A stretch of DNA of 40,481 nucleotides from assembly GCA_002862745.1 (NCBI GenBank), contig PKDX01000041.1:1-40481 (forward strand), written 5' to 3'. This stretch comes from Bacteroidota bacterium. Its GTDB lineage: Bacteria > Bacteroidota > Bacteroidia > Chitinophagales > UBA8649. Both the position numbers and the translations under genes were made by a program. Position 1 is the first letter of the stretch, and each line of letters opens with the position of its first letter. Below are positions 17,546 through 25,890 of this stretch, piece after piece. The notes under the pieces are model-generated. The model had not been told where the DNA came from, did not search any database, and saw only the letters and a program-made list of their open reading frames with translations.

Positions 17546-18720
17546 TTCCAGAAATCCGGGAACGATTTCTTTACACATTGCGAGTCGTTAAAAGTAAGTG
17601 CTGATTGCATGGAGAGCTGAGCAAAGGCCATGGCAATTCTATGATCGTTAAAGGTGTCAATTGTTACTTTGTCTAGCGGTGCAAACCTTGTTGCATCGAA
17701 GTGCATTTTTGAGTCATTGGAAGTCAGTGATACGCCAAATTTTTCAAGATTTACTCGAAGGGCTTCTACACGATTTGATTCTTTATGAAACAAGGTATTT
17801 ATTCCTATAATAGTTCCTTGGCACTTAAATGCGGATAACAAGACAATTAGATTTATGATTTGATCTGGATAATCAAGCATATCGATTACCAAACCTGGTG
17901 ATGACTGAAAATCACTTGGATGGATTCGTAAGCCTGAAGCCGTAAATTCGTACTGTAAGCCCATGGTATGGCATACATCTAAGAGCTTTCGATCACCCTG
18001 TACATCATCTCTTTTGAGTCCATTTATTGACAGTGCGCTTTTGGTCAAGAGTGCCCCTCCAAGAAATGCATATGCGCTACTCCAATCACCTTCCACCTGT
18101 ATTTTTTGTGGTGTCAAATCTTGTTGGATAACCGATAGTTGGTTCGGACTTACGTTAACGGATAAGCCAAGTTGACGCATTAGATCGATAGTCAGGGACA
18201 CATAAGGTTTTGATACCATTTGGCCTTTGGTAAAGCGAAGAATCATTCCCTCTTTAATGGACGATCCAAGAAGTAGTAATGCGGTAATAAATTGGCTGCT
18301 CGTATTGACATCGATATGTTGCGTACGACCAGCAGTTGGTGAGGACTGATAGTCTATTCCAGAAATGCGATAACCTTGACCCTTCTCATTGCTTAATTCT
18401 TCTATATCGGCACCCATTGCACGTAGTGCGTTCCATAGCGTTTGATGGGGTCTTTGCAACAGCCTGGGTGCCGCATAGATGTCGGTAGTTCTTTTTTGAC
18501 TTGAAAAATAGGTCATGGCAAATCGAAGACTCGTTCCTCCTTCCCCCACGTAACGATTTACCTGTTGCTTGTTGAGCACATTATCCAAATAGATTGTATC
18601 CTCTGCCTTGGATAAATTGGAAAGCTCTAGTGGCCCTCCGTGGAGTTTGTTGAGCAAAAGCAAACGGTTACTGATGCTCTTGGAGGAGGGTAGTGTGACG
18701 GATTTATGGGCGTTGGACAT
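17500..18720 (-). CDS. aroA: 3-phosphoshikimate 1-carboxyvinyltransferase (EPSP synthase)
   Basis: 406 residues from the ATG at 18720. An upstream in-frame start at 18753 would only add 11 residues inside aroB. The enzyme joins shikimate 3-phosphate and PEP in the sixth step of the chorismate pathway. Visible signatures: L-P-S-S-K-S-I-S-N-R (10-19, with the S3P-binding Lys and Ser), G-E-G-G-T-S-L-R-F (59-67, PEP loop), L-L-Q-R-P-H-Q-T-L, D-T-F-N-D-H-R-I-A-M-A and the final C-V-K-K-S-F-P-D-F-W. It overlaps the 3' end of aroB by 17 bases, implying coupled translation. Its 3' end overlaps the convergent methyltransferase gene by 46 bases. Confidence 0.95.
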   Translation of the reverse strand: MSNAHKSVTLPSSKSISNRLLLLNKLHGGPLELSNLSKAEDTIYLDNVLNKQQVNRYVGEGGTSLRFAMTYFSSQKRTTDIYAAPRLLQRPHQTLWNALRAMGADIEELSNEKGQGYRISGIDYQSSPTAGRTQHIDVNTSSQFITALLLLGSSIKEGMILRFTKGQMVSKPYVSLTIDLMRQLGLSVNVSPNQLSVIQQDLTPQKIQVEGDWSSAYAFLGGALLTKSALSINGLKRDDVQGDRKLLDVCHTMGLQYEFTASGLRIHPSDFQSSPGLVIDMLDYPDQIINLIVLLSAFKCQGTIIGINTLFHKESNRVEALRVNLEKFGVSLTSNDSKMHFDATRFAPLDKVTIDTFNDHRIAMAFAQLSMQSALTFNDSQCVKKSFPDFWNQWLSAFPESRIELK

Positions 18721-19759
18721 TCTCCCATGTTTTTTTAATCTGTCCCACCTCATATTCTAAGTCAAAGTGTGGGTCTGCAATTCTGCGTAGGACAACTCCT
18801 AAAATCTTCTGCGCCCTGTTCTTTTTATCATCCCTCATGTGATGCATTAACTCTTCGAACGCAAAATGAGGAATTGGAGGGAAAGCGCTGCGCAAAAAGT
18901 CCATAGCATATTCAGTCCCTTCGATTGATTGATTAAAGTGCAGGGAACTATAGGCAAGTTCAAGTTGAATACCCCAAGCGATGGCACAACCATGGCTTAT
19001 TGGATTGTTCTCCGCCAAGAAAAATGACTCTATCGCATGACCAAAAGTATGCCCAAAGTTCAGACATCTTCTTATACCATTATCCATCATGTCGCCCTTT
19101 ACAAAGTGGTGTTTTATATTGACACTGTCGAGTACAACCTTTCCTAGAGGGGGCGTTGCAGGGTCATAGGATAAAACATCTTGAACATGTTCTTCAGAAT
19201 GAATCAGGCCATGCTTTAGCATTTCGACTTTTCCATCGCGTACCTGCTCAGGTTGCAATGTCTGTAGGAATGAGGGATCAAATAAGACTGCCTTTGGGTC
19301 TGAAAAAACACCTATTCCATTTTTTATGGAGGCGAAATCTATACCTGTTTTCCCTCCGATGGTCGCATCCACAGCCCCGAGTAGTGTGGTGGGGACATGG
19401 ATGAATGGGCAGCCGCGTTTATAGACCGAGGCAGCAAATCCTCCGAGATCAGTTATTTGCCCCCCTCCTACATTGATGAAAAGACTGTCCCTTCCATATT
19501 TTTGACCGGCGAGTTGTTGCCAGATGTACTGACAGCTCGCAAGCGACTTATGTTCGGGGCCCTGGGGTAGCTCGATCACGAGATGTGAGAAGGGTATATC
19601 AAGTTTAGGTAAGCAATGTTTGTCCGTGTTTTCATCGACAACGACAACAAGGTTCATATCTTCCGATAGATATTCGGATAACATCGTATTTATGTCGCCG
19701 ATTGTGTAGGAATAGGCGACGGTAATCCCTTGTATTTGTAAAGACATTGATTCGCTCAT
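18704..19759 (-). CDS. aroB: 3-dehydroquinate synthase
   Basis: 351 residues. It converts DAHP to 3-dehydroquinate using NAD and a divalent metal, the second step of the shikimate pathway, in the cytoplasm. The NAD-binding region reads G-G-G-Q-I-T-D-L-G-G-F-A-A-S and is followed by V-P-T-T-L-L-G-A-V-D-A-T-I-G-G-K-T-G-I-D. Metal and catalytic residues are in K-V-E-M-L-K-H-G and L-N-F-G-H-T-F-G-H-A-I-E. The start at 19759 overlaps the ABM gene stop in an ATGA (19756-19759), so translational coupling is likely; a second Met lies four codons in. No aroC, D or E is nearby. Confidence 0.95.
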   Translation of the reverse strand: MSESMSLQIQGITVAYSYTIGDINTMLSEYLSEDMNLVVVVDENTDKHCLPKLDIPFSHLVIELPQGPEHKSLASCQYIWQQLAGQKYGRDSLFINVGGGQITDLGGFAASVYKRGCPFIHVPTTLLGAVDATIGGKTGIDFASIKNGIGVFSDPKAVLFDPSFLQTLQPEQVRDGKVEMLKHGLIHSEEHVQDVLSYDPATPPLGKVVLDSVNIKHHFVKGDMMDNGIRRCLNFGHTFGHAIESFFLAENNPISHGCAIAWGIQLELAYSSLHFNQSIEGTEYAMDFLRSAFPPIPHFAFEELMHHMRDDKKNRAQKILGVVLRRIADPHFDLEYEVGQIKKTWENVQRP

Positions 19760-20067
19760 TCCGGATGGTTTTGAATCGTCTCCTGTGAATGGGTAGTCCA
19801 GGCTTCGGGTTTATCGGTAAAGTGTTGTTTGACCTCTTTCCATGTGGACTGAAACCAATCACTCTGTCGATAGGCCTCTAGATCTCCTTCTGATTTCCAC
19901 GTCGACACTGTAAAACACAACCCTTTATTTGTATTATCTAAAAGGAGATCCACAGTAAGACAACCTTCATAGGATAGGATTTGTTGCTTTTTCTTTTCGA
20001 AGCTCGAAAGGAATGTATCAAGATAATCCTCGGACAAACTCAGTTTAACCAATCGTGTAATCTTCAT
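19756..20067 (-). CDS. Antibiotic biosynthesis monooxygenase (ABM)-fold protein
   Basis: 103 residues, one ABM domain of the dimeric alpha/beta ferredoxin-like type. Recognisable features are the strand at R-L-V-K-L, the helix F-L-S-S-F-E-K-K-K-Q-Q-I, the Y-E-G-C-L-T-V-D-L-L-L strand, V-S-T-W-K-S-E-G-D-L-E-A-Y and the following S-D-W-F-Q-S. Members include quinol and haem monooxygenases and many uncharacterised dimers; nothing here fixes a substrate. It sits between the SAM hydroxide adenosyltransferase (8-base gap) and aroB (4-base overlap), so it is co-transcribed with the shikimate genes. Confidence 0.75.
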   Translation of the reverse strand: MKITRLVKLSLSEDYLDTFLSSFEKKKQQILSYEGCLTVDLLLDNTNKGLCFTVSTWKSEGDLEAYRQSDWFQSTWKEVKQHFTDKPEAWTTHSQETIQNHPE

Positions 20068-20075
20068 GGGAAGTC

Positions 20076-20840
20076 TTATGAATTTTTCCGCTCAATCACC
20101 ACGGTAGTGCCATATTGTAAACCGAGAAGACCTGCTGCATTACCACCGTAAATAGAGATTTCTAAATAGCCCGCATCATTGAAACGGCACACATGACGTC
20201 CTTGAGCACCTTCCCCATCATAGCGTTCGTGAATTCGAGTGGCATTGTATCTCAGAAAAGTGATTTCAAAGGCGTTTTCGCCGATAAAATCCTCAAACTT
20301 ATCTCGATGGATATTCAGGACAGCATTGTTTTTTGAATCCACGAAAAAGACCATGGCTCTCATTATGTTGTCCTGTATGGCTGGCTGGCCAAAAATGCTT
20401 TGTTTAAAGCCATGACTCTGCTTGCACCAATCCTCTAGTTTTCTTCCAGCTTCTTGTTCTACAATTACTTTGTTTACTAAATCGAAGAGCGAATGGTCTT
20501 CAAAACGACCGACTTCATAAATCGCTAAATCAGTTTCAGGGAACATTAAAGAAATGATCCCATTATCTGGGAACATGTAAACTTTACCCTCGTAGTCCAT
20601 CGCGAGCAAACGATTTTTGCCTTCGTGTTGTTTTACCACCGTAAGATGGTAGCTTGGCGATGGAAAATTAGCAGACCCTTGACGACTTGTGTAGGCAGCT
20701 CCGATGAGATCGTTGGTGTCGATGCCATGGCTGATATCAATAAGGCGAATATCTTTGTTACGTTGGAGCAATTGACCCTTTAGGGCAGCTACATCGTAAT
20801 CTTTGTAGCCATAGTCTGTAGTGAGTGTCAGGAGCGCCAT
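20076..20840 (-). CDS. SAM hydroxide adenosyltransferase (DUF62 / SAM hydrolase family)
   Basis: 254 residues. The family hydrolyses S-adenosylmethionine to adenosine and methionine, and relatives are fluorinases and chlorinases. The N-terminal L-T-L-T-T-D-Y-G-Y-K-D-Y-D-V-A-A-L-K-G holds the conserved Asp of the active site. I-R-L-I-D-I-S-H-G-I follows, and M-F-P-D-N-G-I-I-S carries the P-D-N-G motif; the C-terminal beta-barrel ends with L-E-I-S-I-Y-G-G-N-A-A-G-L-L-G-L. It heads the leftward aroBA operon. The start is 35 bases from the divergent phoH start, leaving little room for two separate promoters. Confidence 0.8.
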   Translation of the reverse strand: MALLTLTTDYGYKDYDVAALKGQLLQRNKDIRLIDISHGIDTNDLIGAAYTSRQGSANFPSPSYHLTVVKQHEGKNRLLAMDYEGKVYMFPDNGIISLMFPETDLAIYEVGRFEDHSLFDLVNKVIVEQEAGRKLEDWCKQSHGFKQSIFGQPAIQDNIMRAMVFFVDSKNNAVLNIHRDKFEDFIGENAFEITFLRYNATRIHERYDGEGAQGRHVCRFNDAGYLEISIYGGNAAGLLGLQYGTTVVIERKNS

Positions 20841-20875
20841 AAATTAGTTGACTGATAAGATAAAAGTAAGGTAAA

Positions 20876-21883
20876 TTGAACGAATTAATACTGCACATTG
20901 ACCGAGTGAACCCAATTGATTTCTTAGGAATTCATCAAAGTAAATTTCAAGTCCTTAAACGAGCCTTTCCAAAACTTAAATTGGTGAGTCGAGGCGTCAT
21001 GATAAAGGCCTCAGGTCATGAGGAAGAATTGGAACAATTTGAAGGTAAATTCAATGCCTTGATTCTCCATTTAGAGCGCTTTGGTGAATTGACCCAAGCC
21101 GATATGCTTGGCATTCTTGAGGCGGATGGCGATTCGCCAAACATAGAAGAACAAACGACAAAGTCAACGGATGAAATTATCCTTTACGGCAATAGAGGGC
21201 ATGTGATTCGTGCACGAACGGCCAATCAAAAGAAACTGGTAGATGTAAGCCAACATCATGACATTGTTTTTGCGGTTGGACCTGCGGGTACTGGAAAAAC
21301 ATATACTGCAGTCGCCCTGGCAGTCAAGGCATTAAAAGAGAAGACCATTAATCGAATCATTTTAACCCGACCGGCTGTTGAGGCAGGAGAAAGCTTAGGT
21401 TTTCTTCCAGGGGATTTGAAAGAAAAGATTGATCCTTACCTGCGGCCTCTTTATGATGCGCTTGATGATATGATTCCGCCAGACAAGCTTCGGTATTTTA
21501 TGGAAAACCGAATCATTGAAGTAGCTCCTTTAGCCTTTATGAGAGGCCGAACGTTAGATAAGGCCTTTATCATATTAGACGAAGCGCAAAATGCTACTAT
21601 TGCCCAACTCAAGATGTTTTTGACCCGAATCGGTCCTCGTGCTCGCTGTATTATCACAGGAGACATGACCCAAATCGATCTTCCCAAAAACCAGCGCAGC
21701 GGATTAAAAGATGCCATCTATCGACTGCGTTCCATTCCAGAGATAGGGCTTGTAGAACTCTCTACACGCGACGTCGTGCGTCATCATTTAGTGGCTAAAA
21801 TCATTCGAGCATTTGATGTGGATAAGCGGACAGAAAGTGATAAGGAAGCTCTGTCGAATACTACCTTTGAGGAAGACAATTAG
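20876..21883 (+). CDS. PhoH-family ATPase, TTG start
   Basis: 335 residues. The start is a TTG at 20876: an in-frame TAA lies nine bases upstream (20867-20869) and the next Met is residue 42, inside the conserved N-terminal domain ([18 protein letters not shown]). The P-loop ATPase domain has Walker A G-P-A-G-T-G-K-T (135-142), [17 protein letters not shown], Walker [10 protein letters not shown] (231-239) and the sensor T-G-D-M-T-Q-I-D. PhoH proteins are cytoplasmic ATPases linked to RNA metabolism, and the biochemical role is still poorly defined. purC follows after five bases, so they form an operon. Confidence 0.9.
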   Translation: MNELILHIDRVNPIDFLGIHQSKFQVLKRAFPKLKLVSRGVMIKASGHEEELEQFEGKFNALILHLERFGELTQADMLGILEADGDSPNIEEQTTKSTDEIILYGNRGHVIRARTANQKKLVDVSQHHDIVFAVGPAGTGKTYTAVALAVKALKEKTINRIILTRPAVEAGESLGFLPGDLKEKIDPYLRPLYDALDDMIPPDKLRYFMENRIIEVAPLAFMRGRTLDKAFIILDEAQNATIAQLKMFLTRIGPRARCIITGDMTQIDLPKNQRSGLKDAIYRLRSIPEIGLVELSTRDVVRHHLVAKIIRAFDVDKRTESDKEALSNTTFEEDN

Positions 21884-21888
21884 GATAT

Positions 21889-22809
21889 ATGGAATCACCG
21901 TTAACGCTCAATGGACAAGTAGCTTTTTATCAAGGTAAAGTAAGGGATGTCTATTTCTTAGATGAAGGGCGTTTAGCTATTGTCGCTAGTGACAGGATTT
22001 CTGCATTTGACCACATTTTGCCGCGTGCTATACCAGGGAAGGGACAGATGTTAAATGATATTGCCTATTACTTTTTGCAAGCTACAGAGCACATCATTCC
22101 TAATTGGAGCGAGGCCCTACCCCATAAATCAGTAACTACTGGGAAGACCGCTGAGCCCATCAAAATTGAAATGGTAGTACGAGGTTTTCTCTGCGGACAT
22201 GCATTGCGTCAGTATACAGCGGGTGAACGTACGCTTTGCGGTGCATCGATGCCTGATGGTATGCTTCCTTATCAGGCCTTCCCTCAACCGATTATAACTC
22301 CAGCCACAAAGGCGGATCATGGGGAGCACGATGAGGATATATCTCCAAGGGAAATACTTGATCGCGGAATCGTCTCAGAGGACTTATGGCAAAAACTGGC
22401 CTCTATTAGTCTTGAGCTTTTTGCCTTTGGCCAACAAATGGCTTCTGAGCGAGGACTCCTTCTTGCGGATACGAAGTATGAATTCGGCTTAATCGATGGA
22501 GAACTCATTCTCATTGATGAAATTCATACCCCCGATAGTTCTCGATATTTTTACGCAGACGGTTTTGATGGCGCGGTAAGCCAAGGAAGACCGCCTAAGC
22601 ACCTCTCCAAAGAATTTGTTAGAGAGTGGCTAATGTCTAAGGGATTTCAAGGACGCGAAGGAGACGTTATGCCGGTTATGGAGGATGAGGACGTTCAGTT
22701 GATCCGTGACCGATATATGGAACTCTATGAGATCATGCTCGGCCGACCTTTCCTGGAGGAATCTATGGATAATCTCCAGGAGACAATCAATTCGTTTCTA
22801 CAGAGTTAG
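21889..22809 (+). CDS. purC: Phosphoribosylaminoimidazole-succinocarboxamide synthase (SAICAR synthase)
   Basis: 306 residues, the longer eukaryote-like form of the enzyme, common in Bacteroidota. It condenses CAIR with aspartate using ATP in purine synthesis. Visible motifs are Y-Q-G-K-V-R-D-V-Y (ATP site), A-S-D-R-I-S-A-F-D-H, M-V-V-R-G-F-L-C-G-H-A-L, T-P-A-T-K-A-D-H-G-E-H-D, L-A-D-T-K-Y-E-F-G-L and I-D-E-I-H-T-P-D-S-S-R-Y. No other pur gene is in the window. It overlaps no neighbour and follows phoH closely. Confidence 0.95.
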   Translation: MESPLTLNGQVAFYQGKVRDVYFLDEGRLAIVASDRISAFDHILPRAIPGKGQMLNDIAYYFLQATEHIIPNWSEALPHKSVTTGKTAEPIKIEMVVRGFLCGHALRQYTAGERTLCGASMPDGMLPYQAFPQPIITPATKADHGEHDEDISPREILDRGIVSEDLWQKLASISLELFAFGQQMASERGLLLADTKYEFGLIDGELILIDEIHTPDSSRYFYADGFDGAVSQGRPPKHLSKEFVREWLMSKGFQGREGDVMPVMEDEDVQLIRDRYMELYEIMLGRPFLEESMDNLQETINSFLQS

Positions 22810-22965
22810 GATTGCATAGTTATTGTCCAAACCCCGTTAAAGAATGCTAACATTTAACACAATTAAGGCATTGTGAAAATATCATAAATAACTGATAGTC
22901 AGGAAATAAACTTGAACTTAAATCCGTCTTTATCCTGAATTGTTCATCAAAAATTATTAGTTATT

Positions 22966-23241
22966 ATGAAAAAGAATGTTTTGTTTTTTGCCTTAGGTGG
23001 TCTTTTATTGACGAGTGTTGGTCTGGTATCCTGTGAATACTTTGTTAAAGAGGAAGCACAGGGGGAAGAAGAGGTTGTACAAGATGATGTAGATTCTACT
23101 AAATCGTCAGAAGCTGATGCCATAGAATCTGGCGATGCAGAAGATGTAGAGTCTTCAGCTGTTCTTGACGAGACGCAGAATACAGCATCCGCTGAAGGTG
23201 ATGAGACCCAAGATGTGAGTCAAGAGACTCCTTCTAAGTAG
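22966..23241 (+). CDS. Small acidic lipoprotein
   Basis: 91 residues. Signal with a G-L-V-S box before C23, then about 65 residues very rich in Glu, Asp, Ser and Thr (for example D-A-E-D-V-E-S-S), with no aromatic core after position 26. This is low-complexity sequence likely to be disordered. No family was recognised. The acidic start after the cysteine (E-Y-F-V-K-E-E) could mark it for surface display. It lies alone between purC (156-base gap) and a strong terminator, so it is probably its own short transcript. Confidence 0.6.
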   Translation: MKKNVLFFALGGLLLTSVGLVSCEYFVKEEAQGEEEVVQDDVDSTKSSEADAIESGDAEDVESSAVLDETQNTASAEGDETQDVSQETPSK

Positions 23242-23285
23242 TCAATGAAGAAGTAAGGAAGCATAAGCTGATCTTCCTTTATTGA

Positions 23286-23315
23286 AAGCACATCCTAATC
23301 GGGTGTGCTTTTTTT
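23286..23315 (+). terminator. Rho-independent terminator after the acidic lipoprotein
   Basis: A 10-bp stem (AAGCACATCC with GGGTGTGCTT, one G-T pair) and loop TAATC are followed by T residues to 23315. The stop codon of the convergent DUF6580 gene (TAA, 23314-23316 on the minus strand) lies in the T-run. Confidence 0.85.
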
Positions 23316-23907
23316 ATGCCTGCGAAGTGGATTGTGTATTCTGGCGTTGGAAAAGATAACCCATCACTCCGAAGAGGATAGAGAATCCAATGGTAGAGGC
23401 CATTCCATAGGTCAAAAAGGGTAGAGCGCTGATATAGCACATACTTAATCCACTAAGAGTAGGAGGGTACATATGCATGCCCGCCCATACACCGAAGTTG
23501 GACACGGCAAAGAATAGTAAAGGAGATACAACACTAGCCAATCCATAATGGCCTAGAACATGGCCTTTCTCTTCACTTCTTTTTTTAAGAAATTGGGTAA
23601 ATCCAAAAATCACTAACATGGCAATCATGGCAAAAACAAACGATTGGCTGATCCATGTAAAGCCTTCATAGAATCCTGCGTAGATGGTATTGTTTATAAT
23701 GAGGTCGGTAACAAACCAAGCAGCCAGTGGTAAAATCAAGCTCAATGATTTTCTGTGCAGAGCGAAAACTCCAAAGATCATCATCGCTTCAAATGGCGCA
23801 ACATTGGGCAGGTGAAGCGTTAAGAATCGGGCGATCACGGCAAACACAACCGTGATTACGGCAAGAAGCGTCGATTGTTTAGCATTACTTTTCGTCATAT
23901 CAAGCAT
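23314..23907 (-). CDS. DUF6580-type integral membrane protein (ECF S-component-like)
   Basis: 197 residues from the ATG at 23907. A further ATG lies at 23898, and a GTG at 23931 extends the frame by eight residues. A -7-like TATCTTTA at 23933-23940 would start transcription near 23926, which argues against the GTG. Five or six hydrophobic helices are seen. The first segment (R-F-L-T-L-H-L-P-N-V-A-P-F-E-A-M-M-I-F-G) is typical of the family, and F-V-T-D-L-I-I-N matches the conserved acidic spot in helix three. S-component folds bind small nutrients, so a transport role is possible but unproven; no energising EcfA/T genes are nearby. Confidence 0.65.
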   Translation of the reverse strand: MLDMTKSNAKQSTLLAVITVVFAVIARFLTLHLPNVAPFEAMMIFGVFALHRKSLSLILPLAAWFVTDLIINNTIYAGFYEGFTWISQSFVFAMIAMLVIFGFTQFLKKRSEEKGHVLGHYGLASVVSPLLFFAVSNFGVWAGMHMYPPTLSGLSMCYISALPFLTYGMASTIGFSILFGVMGYLFQRQNTQSTSQA

Positions 23908-24047
23908 AGAATATTTTTGTCGTGTTCCCACCTAAAGATAAGGGCATACGATGAATAAGATGGATTTCTATGTAAAAGTCAAAAAAATTATATCGAACGC
24001 CCGTTTGATAAAGGCCTTTTTTGTACATTTAGAGCAAGCAAGAATTC

Positions 24048-25337
24048 ATGAGTGACCAAGCAAAAATTATATACAACAATCAAACATTTGAGGCACCTGT
24101 AATCAAGGGTTCCGAAGGGGAACTAGGTCTCGATATCTCAAAGTTAAGAGGGAGTACTGGATTAGTAACCTATGATGTAGCCTACAAAAATACAGGAGCA
24201 ACACAGAGTTCAATCACCTTCATTAATGGAGAGAAGGGCATTCTGCGACACAGAGGATACAGTATTGAAGACTTAGCCAATAATGCAAGCTTTCTAGAAG
24301 TGGCTTTTTTATTGCTTAAAGGGCATCTTCCAAACAAAAAGGAATATGAGAACTATGCAGACTTGATTCGCATGCACACTCTTGTCAATGAAGATGTTAA
24401 GCATGTTTTTCAAGGATTTCCCAATGGATCTCACCCAATGGGTCAGCTTATGACGATGATGTCGATGATGTCGGCTTTCTATCCGGATTCTTTGAATCCA
24501 CATCGCAGTGAGGAGGACTTTGATATGACGATTACTCGATTAATCGCTAAGACACCCACCTTGGTTGCCATGATTCAGAAAAAGAAAATGGGGCATCCAA
24601 TAGTCTATCCAAAGAATAATCTCGAATACGTAGACAACTTCTTGAACATGACATTTGGACAAGTCACCCTGGATTATGCAGTAGACCCTGTGCTGAGCTC
24701 GGCGATGAATAAGCTGTTGATTCTTCACGCAGATCATGAGCAAAATTGTTCGGCTTCTACTGTACGCATTGTAGGATCCTCTCAATCCAATCTGTATGCA
24801 TCGATCTCGGCGGGTATTGCAGCGCTTTGGGGTCCTTCCCATGGTGGTGCAAATCAGCGGGTACTTGAGATGTTAGAAGAAATCTCCAAAGATGGTGGCA
24901 ATGTCCAGAAATTCATCGACCGAGCAAAAGATAAAAACGATCCTTTCCGTTTGATGGGATTTGGTCACAGAGTCTACAAGAATTTTGATCCACGTGCTCG
25001 AATCATTAAAAAGTCAGCCGATGAAGTCCTTGGTCAACTCAAAGTAAATGATCCGATCCTTCATCTTGCAAAAGAACTTGAGGAAAAGGCACTCGCTGAT
25101 CCGTACTTCGCAGAACGTAAGTTATTCCCGAATGTTGACTTTTATTCTGGGATTATCTATCGCGCGATGGGGTTCCCAGTAGATATGTTTACCGTATTGT
25201 TTGCCTTGGGAAGAATGCCAGGTTGGATTGCGCAGTGGAATGAGATGCGAAAGGCGGGTCAGCCAATTGGAAGACCGCGACAGATTTACACGGGAGAAGT
25301 ACATCGACCTTACCCATCTTGGGACGAGCGCGGATAA
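24048..25337 (+). CDS. gltA: Citrate synthase
   Basis: 429 residues, full-length type II-like enzyme. It condenses acetyl-CoA and oxaloacetate at the entry to the TCA cycle. The catalytic triad is visible: H265 in W-G-P-S-H-G-G-A-N-Q, H307 in M-G-F-G-H-R-V-Y-K and D364 in F-P-N-V-D-F-Y-S-G-I. The N-terminal domain includes I-L-R-H-R-G-Y-S-I-E-D-L-A. A run of Met and Ser (M-T-M-M-S-M-M-S, near residue 136) is encoded by a short in-frame tandem repeat but matches the normal family pattern. A small membrane protein gene follows after nine bases. Confidence 0.97.
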   Translation: MSDQAKIIYNNQTFEAPVIKGSEGELGLDISKLRGSTGLVTYDVAYKNTGATQSSITFINGEKGILRHRGYSIEDLANNASFLEVAFLLLKGHLPNKKEYENYADLIRMHTLVNEDVKHVFQGFPNGSHPMGQLMTMMSMMSAFYPDSLNPHRSEEDFDMTITRLIAKTPTLVAMIQKKKMGHPIVYPKNNLEYVDNFLNMTFGQVTLDYAVDPVLSSAMNKLLILHADHEQNCSASTVRIVGSSQSNLYASISAGIAALWGPSHGGANQRVLEMLEEISKDGGNVQKFIDRAKDKNDPFRLMGFGHRVYKNFDPRARIIKKSADEVLGQLKVNDPILHLAKELEEKALADPYFAERKLFPNVDFYSGIIYRAMGFPVDMFTVLFALGRMPGWIAQWNEMRKAGQPIGRPRQIYTGEVHRPYPSWDERG

Positions 25338-25346
25338 ATCATTGCT

Positions 25347-25796
25347 ATGGAAACTGGATTACTTCATCTTCACTCAAGTTTACGATATATCGTTCTTGCA
25401 GCCCTGTTGTATGCCATTATAAAAGGTTGGAAGGCAGGTGAACAGGCAGTTGAGGGCAAAGAGAGGCGACCTTACCTCATCGCCATGATTGTTGCCCATA
25501 TTCAACTCTTGTTGGGGCTTGGACTCTACTTTATGGGTGAGAATGGCCTTACGGCACTAAACAGTTTGTTTGATACGGGGGCGAGTCTTTTTTCGTCTTT
25601 AGGGTTTTTTGGCATTATACATTTTGTGCTTATGGTTACAGCGATTACGTTAATAACTAAAGCACATAGCTTAGCTAAGAAGAATGCAACGCATCGCAGC
25701 GTTGTTCGCTTGATGCTTTTCGCGTTGCTTATTGTTCTTGTAGCGATTCCTTGGCCATTTTACGGATATGGTAGCGGGTTTTTTCCTGGCATGTAG
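25347..25796 (+). CDS. Small four-helix membrane protein with conserved histidines (cytochrome b-like)
   Basis: 149 residues with four predicted membrane helices (about 13-27, 43-63, 86-105 and 121-138). Histidines sit at or inside the helix ends: H7, H9, H51 (A-H-I-Q-L-L-L-G), H92 (I-I-H-F-V-L-M). This pattern is found in a Bacteroidota family often labelled cytochrome B in databases, but I see no proof of haem binding. The C-terminus has A-I-P-W-P-F-Y-G. Nine bases after gltA, so co-transcription is likely, which would fit a respiratory or TCA-linked role. Confidence 0.6.
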   Translation: METGLLHLHSSLRYIVLAALLYAIIKGWKAGEQAVEGKERRPYLIAMIVAHIQLLLGLGLYFMGENGLTALNSLFDTGASLFSSLGFFGIIHFVLMVTAITLITKAHSLAKKNATHRSVVRLMLFALLIVLVAIPWPFYGYGSGFFPGM

Positions 25797-25808
25797 TTTG
25801 TAGACACT

Positions 25809-25872
25809 CGGAGAATTTACTGTGGAGTTATAGGCTACCACCTTTCACTGTTGAATGGTAGTTTGCTCTCCG
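25809..25872 (+). other. Possible nested stem-loop in the 94-base gap before the unknown secreted protein
   Basis: The outer arms CGGAGA (25809-25814) and TCTCCG (25867-25872) enclose inner arms CTACCA and TGGTAG around a loop. There is no T-run after it, so it is not a standard terminator. It may be chance, an attenuator or an mRNA leader structure; the gene starts 18 bases later. Confidence 0.25.
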
Positions 25873-25890
25873 TAATAAAACGATTTATGT

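Noticed and set aside
24004-24031. Promoter for citrate synthase (TTTG and TACATTTA)
   Set aside because: Spacing is 16 bases instead of 19-21 and the -7 box lacks its last G, so support is too weak to list.
24452-24475. Short tandem repeat in the citrate synthase gene
   Set aside because: It encodes the M-T-M-M-S-M-M-S segment in frame and fits the family pattern; it is not an independent repeat element.
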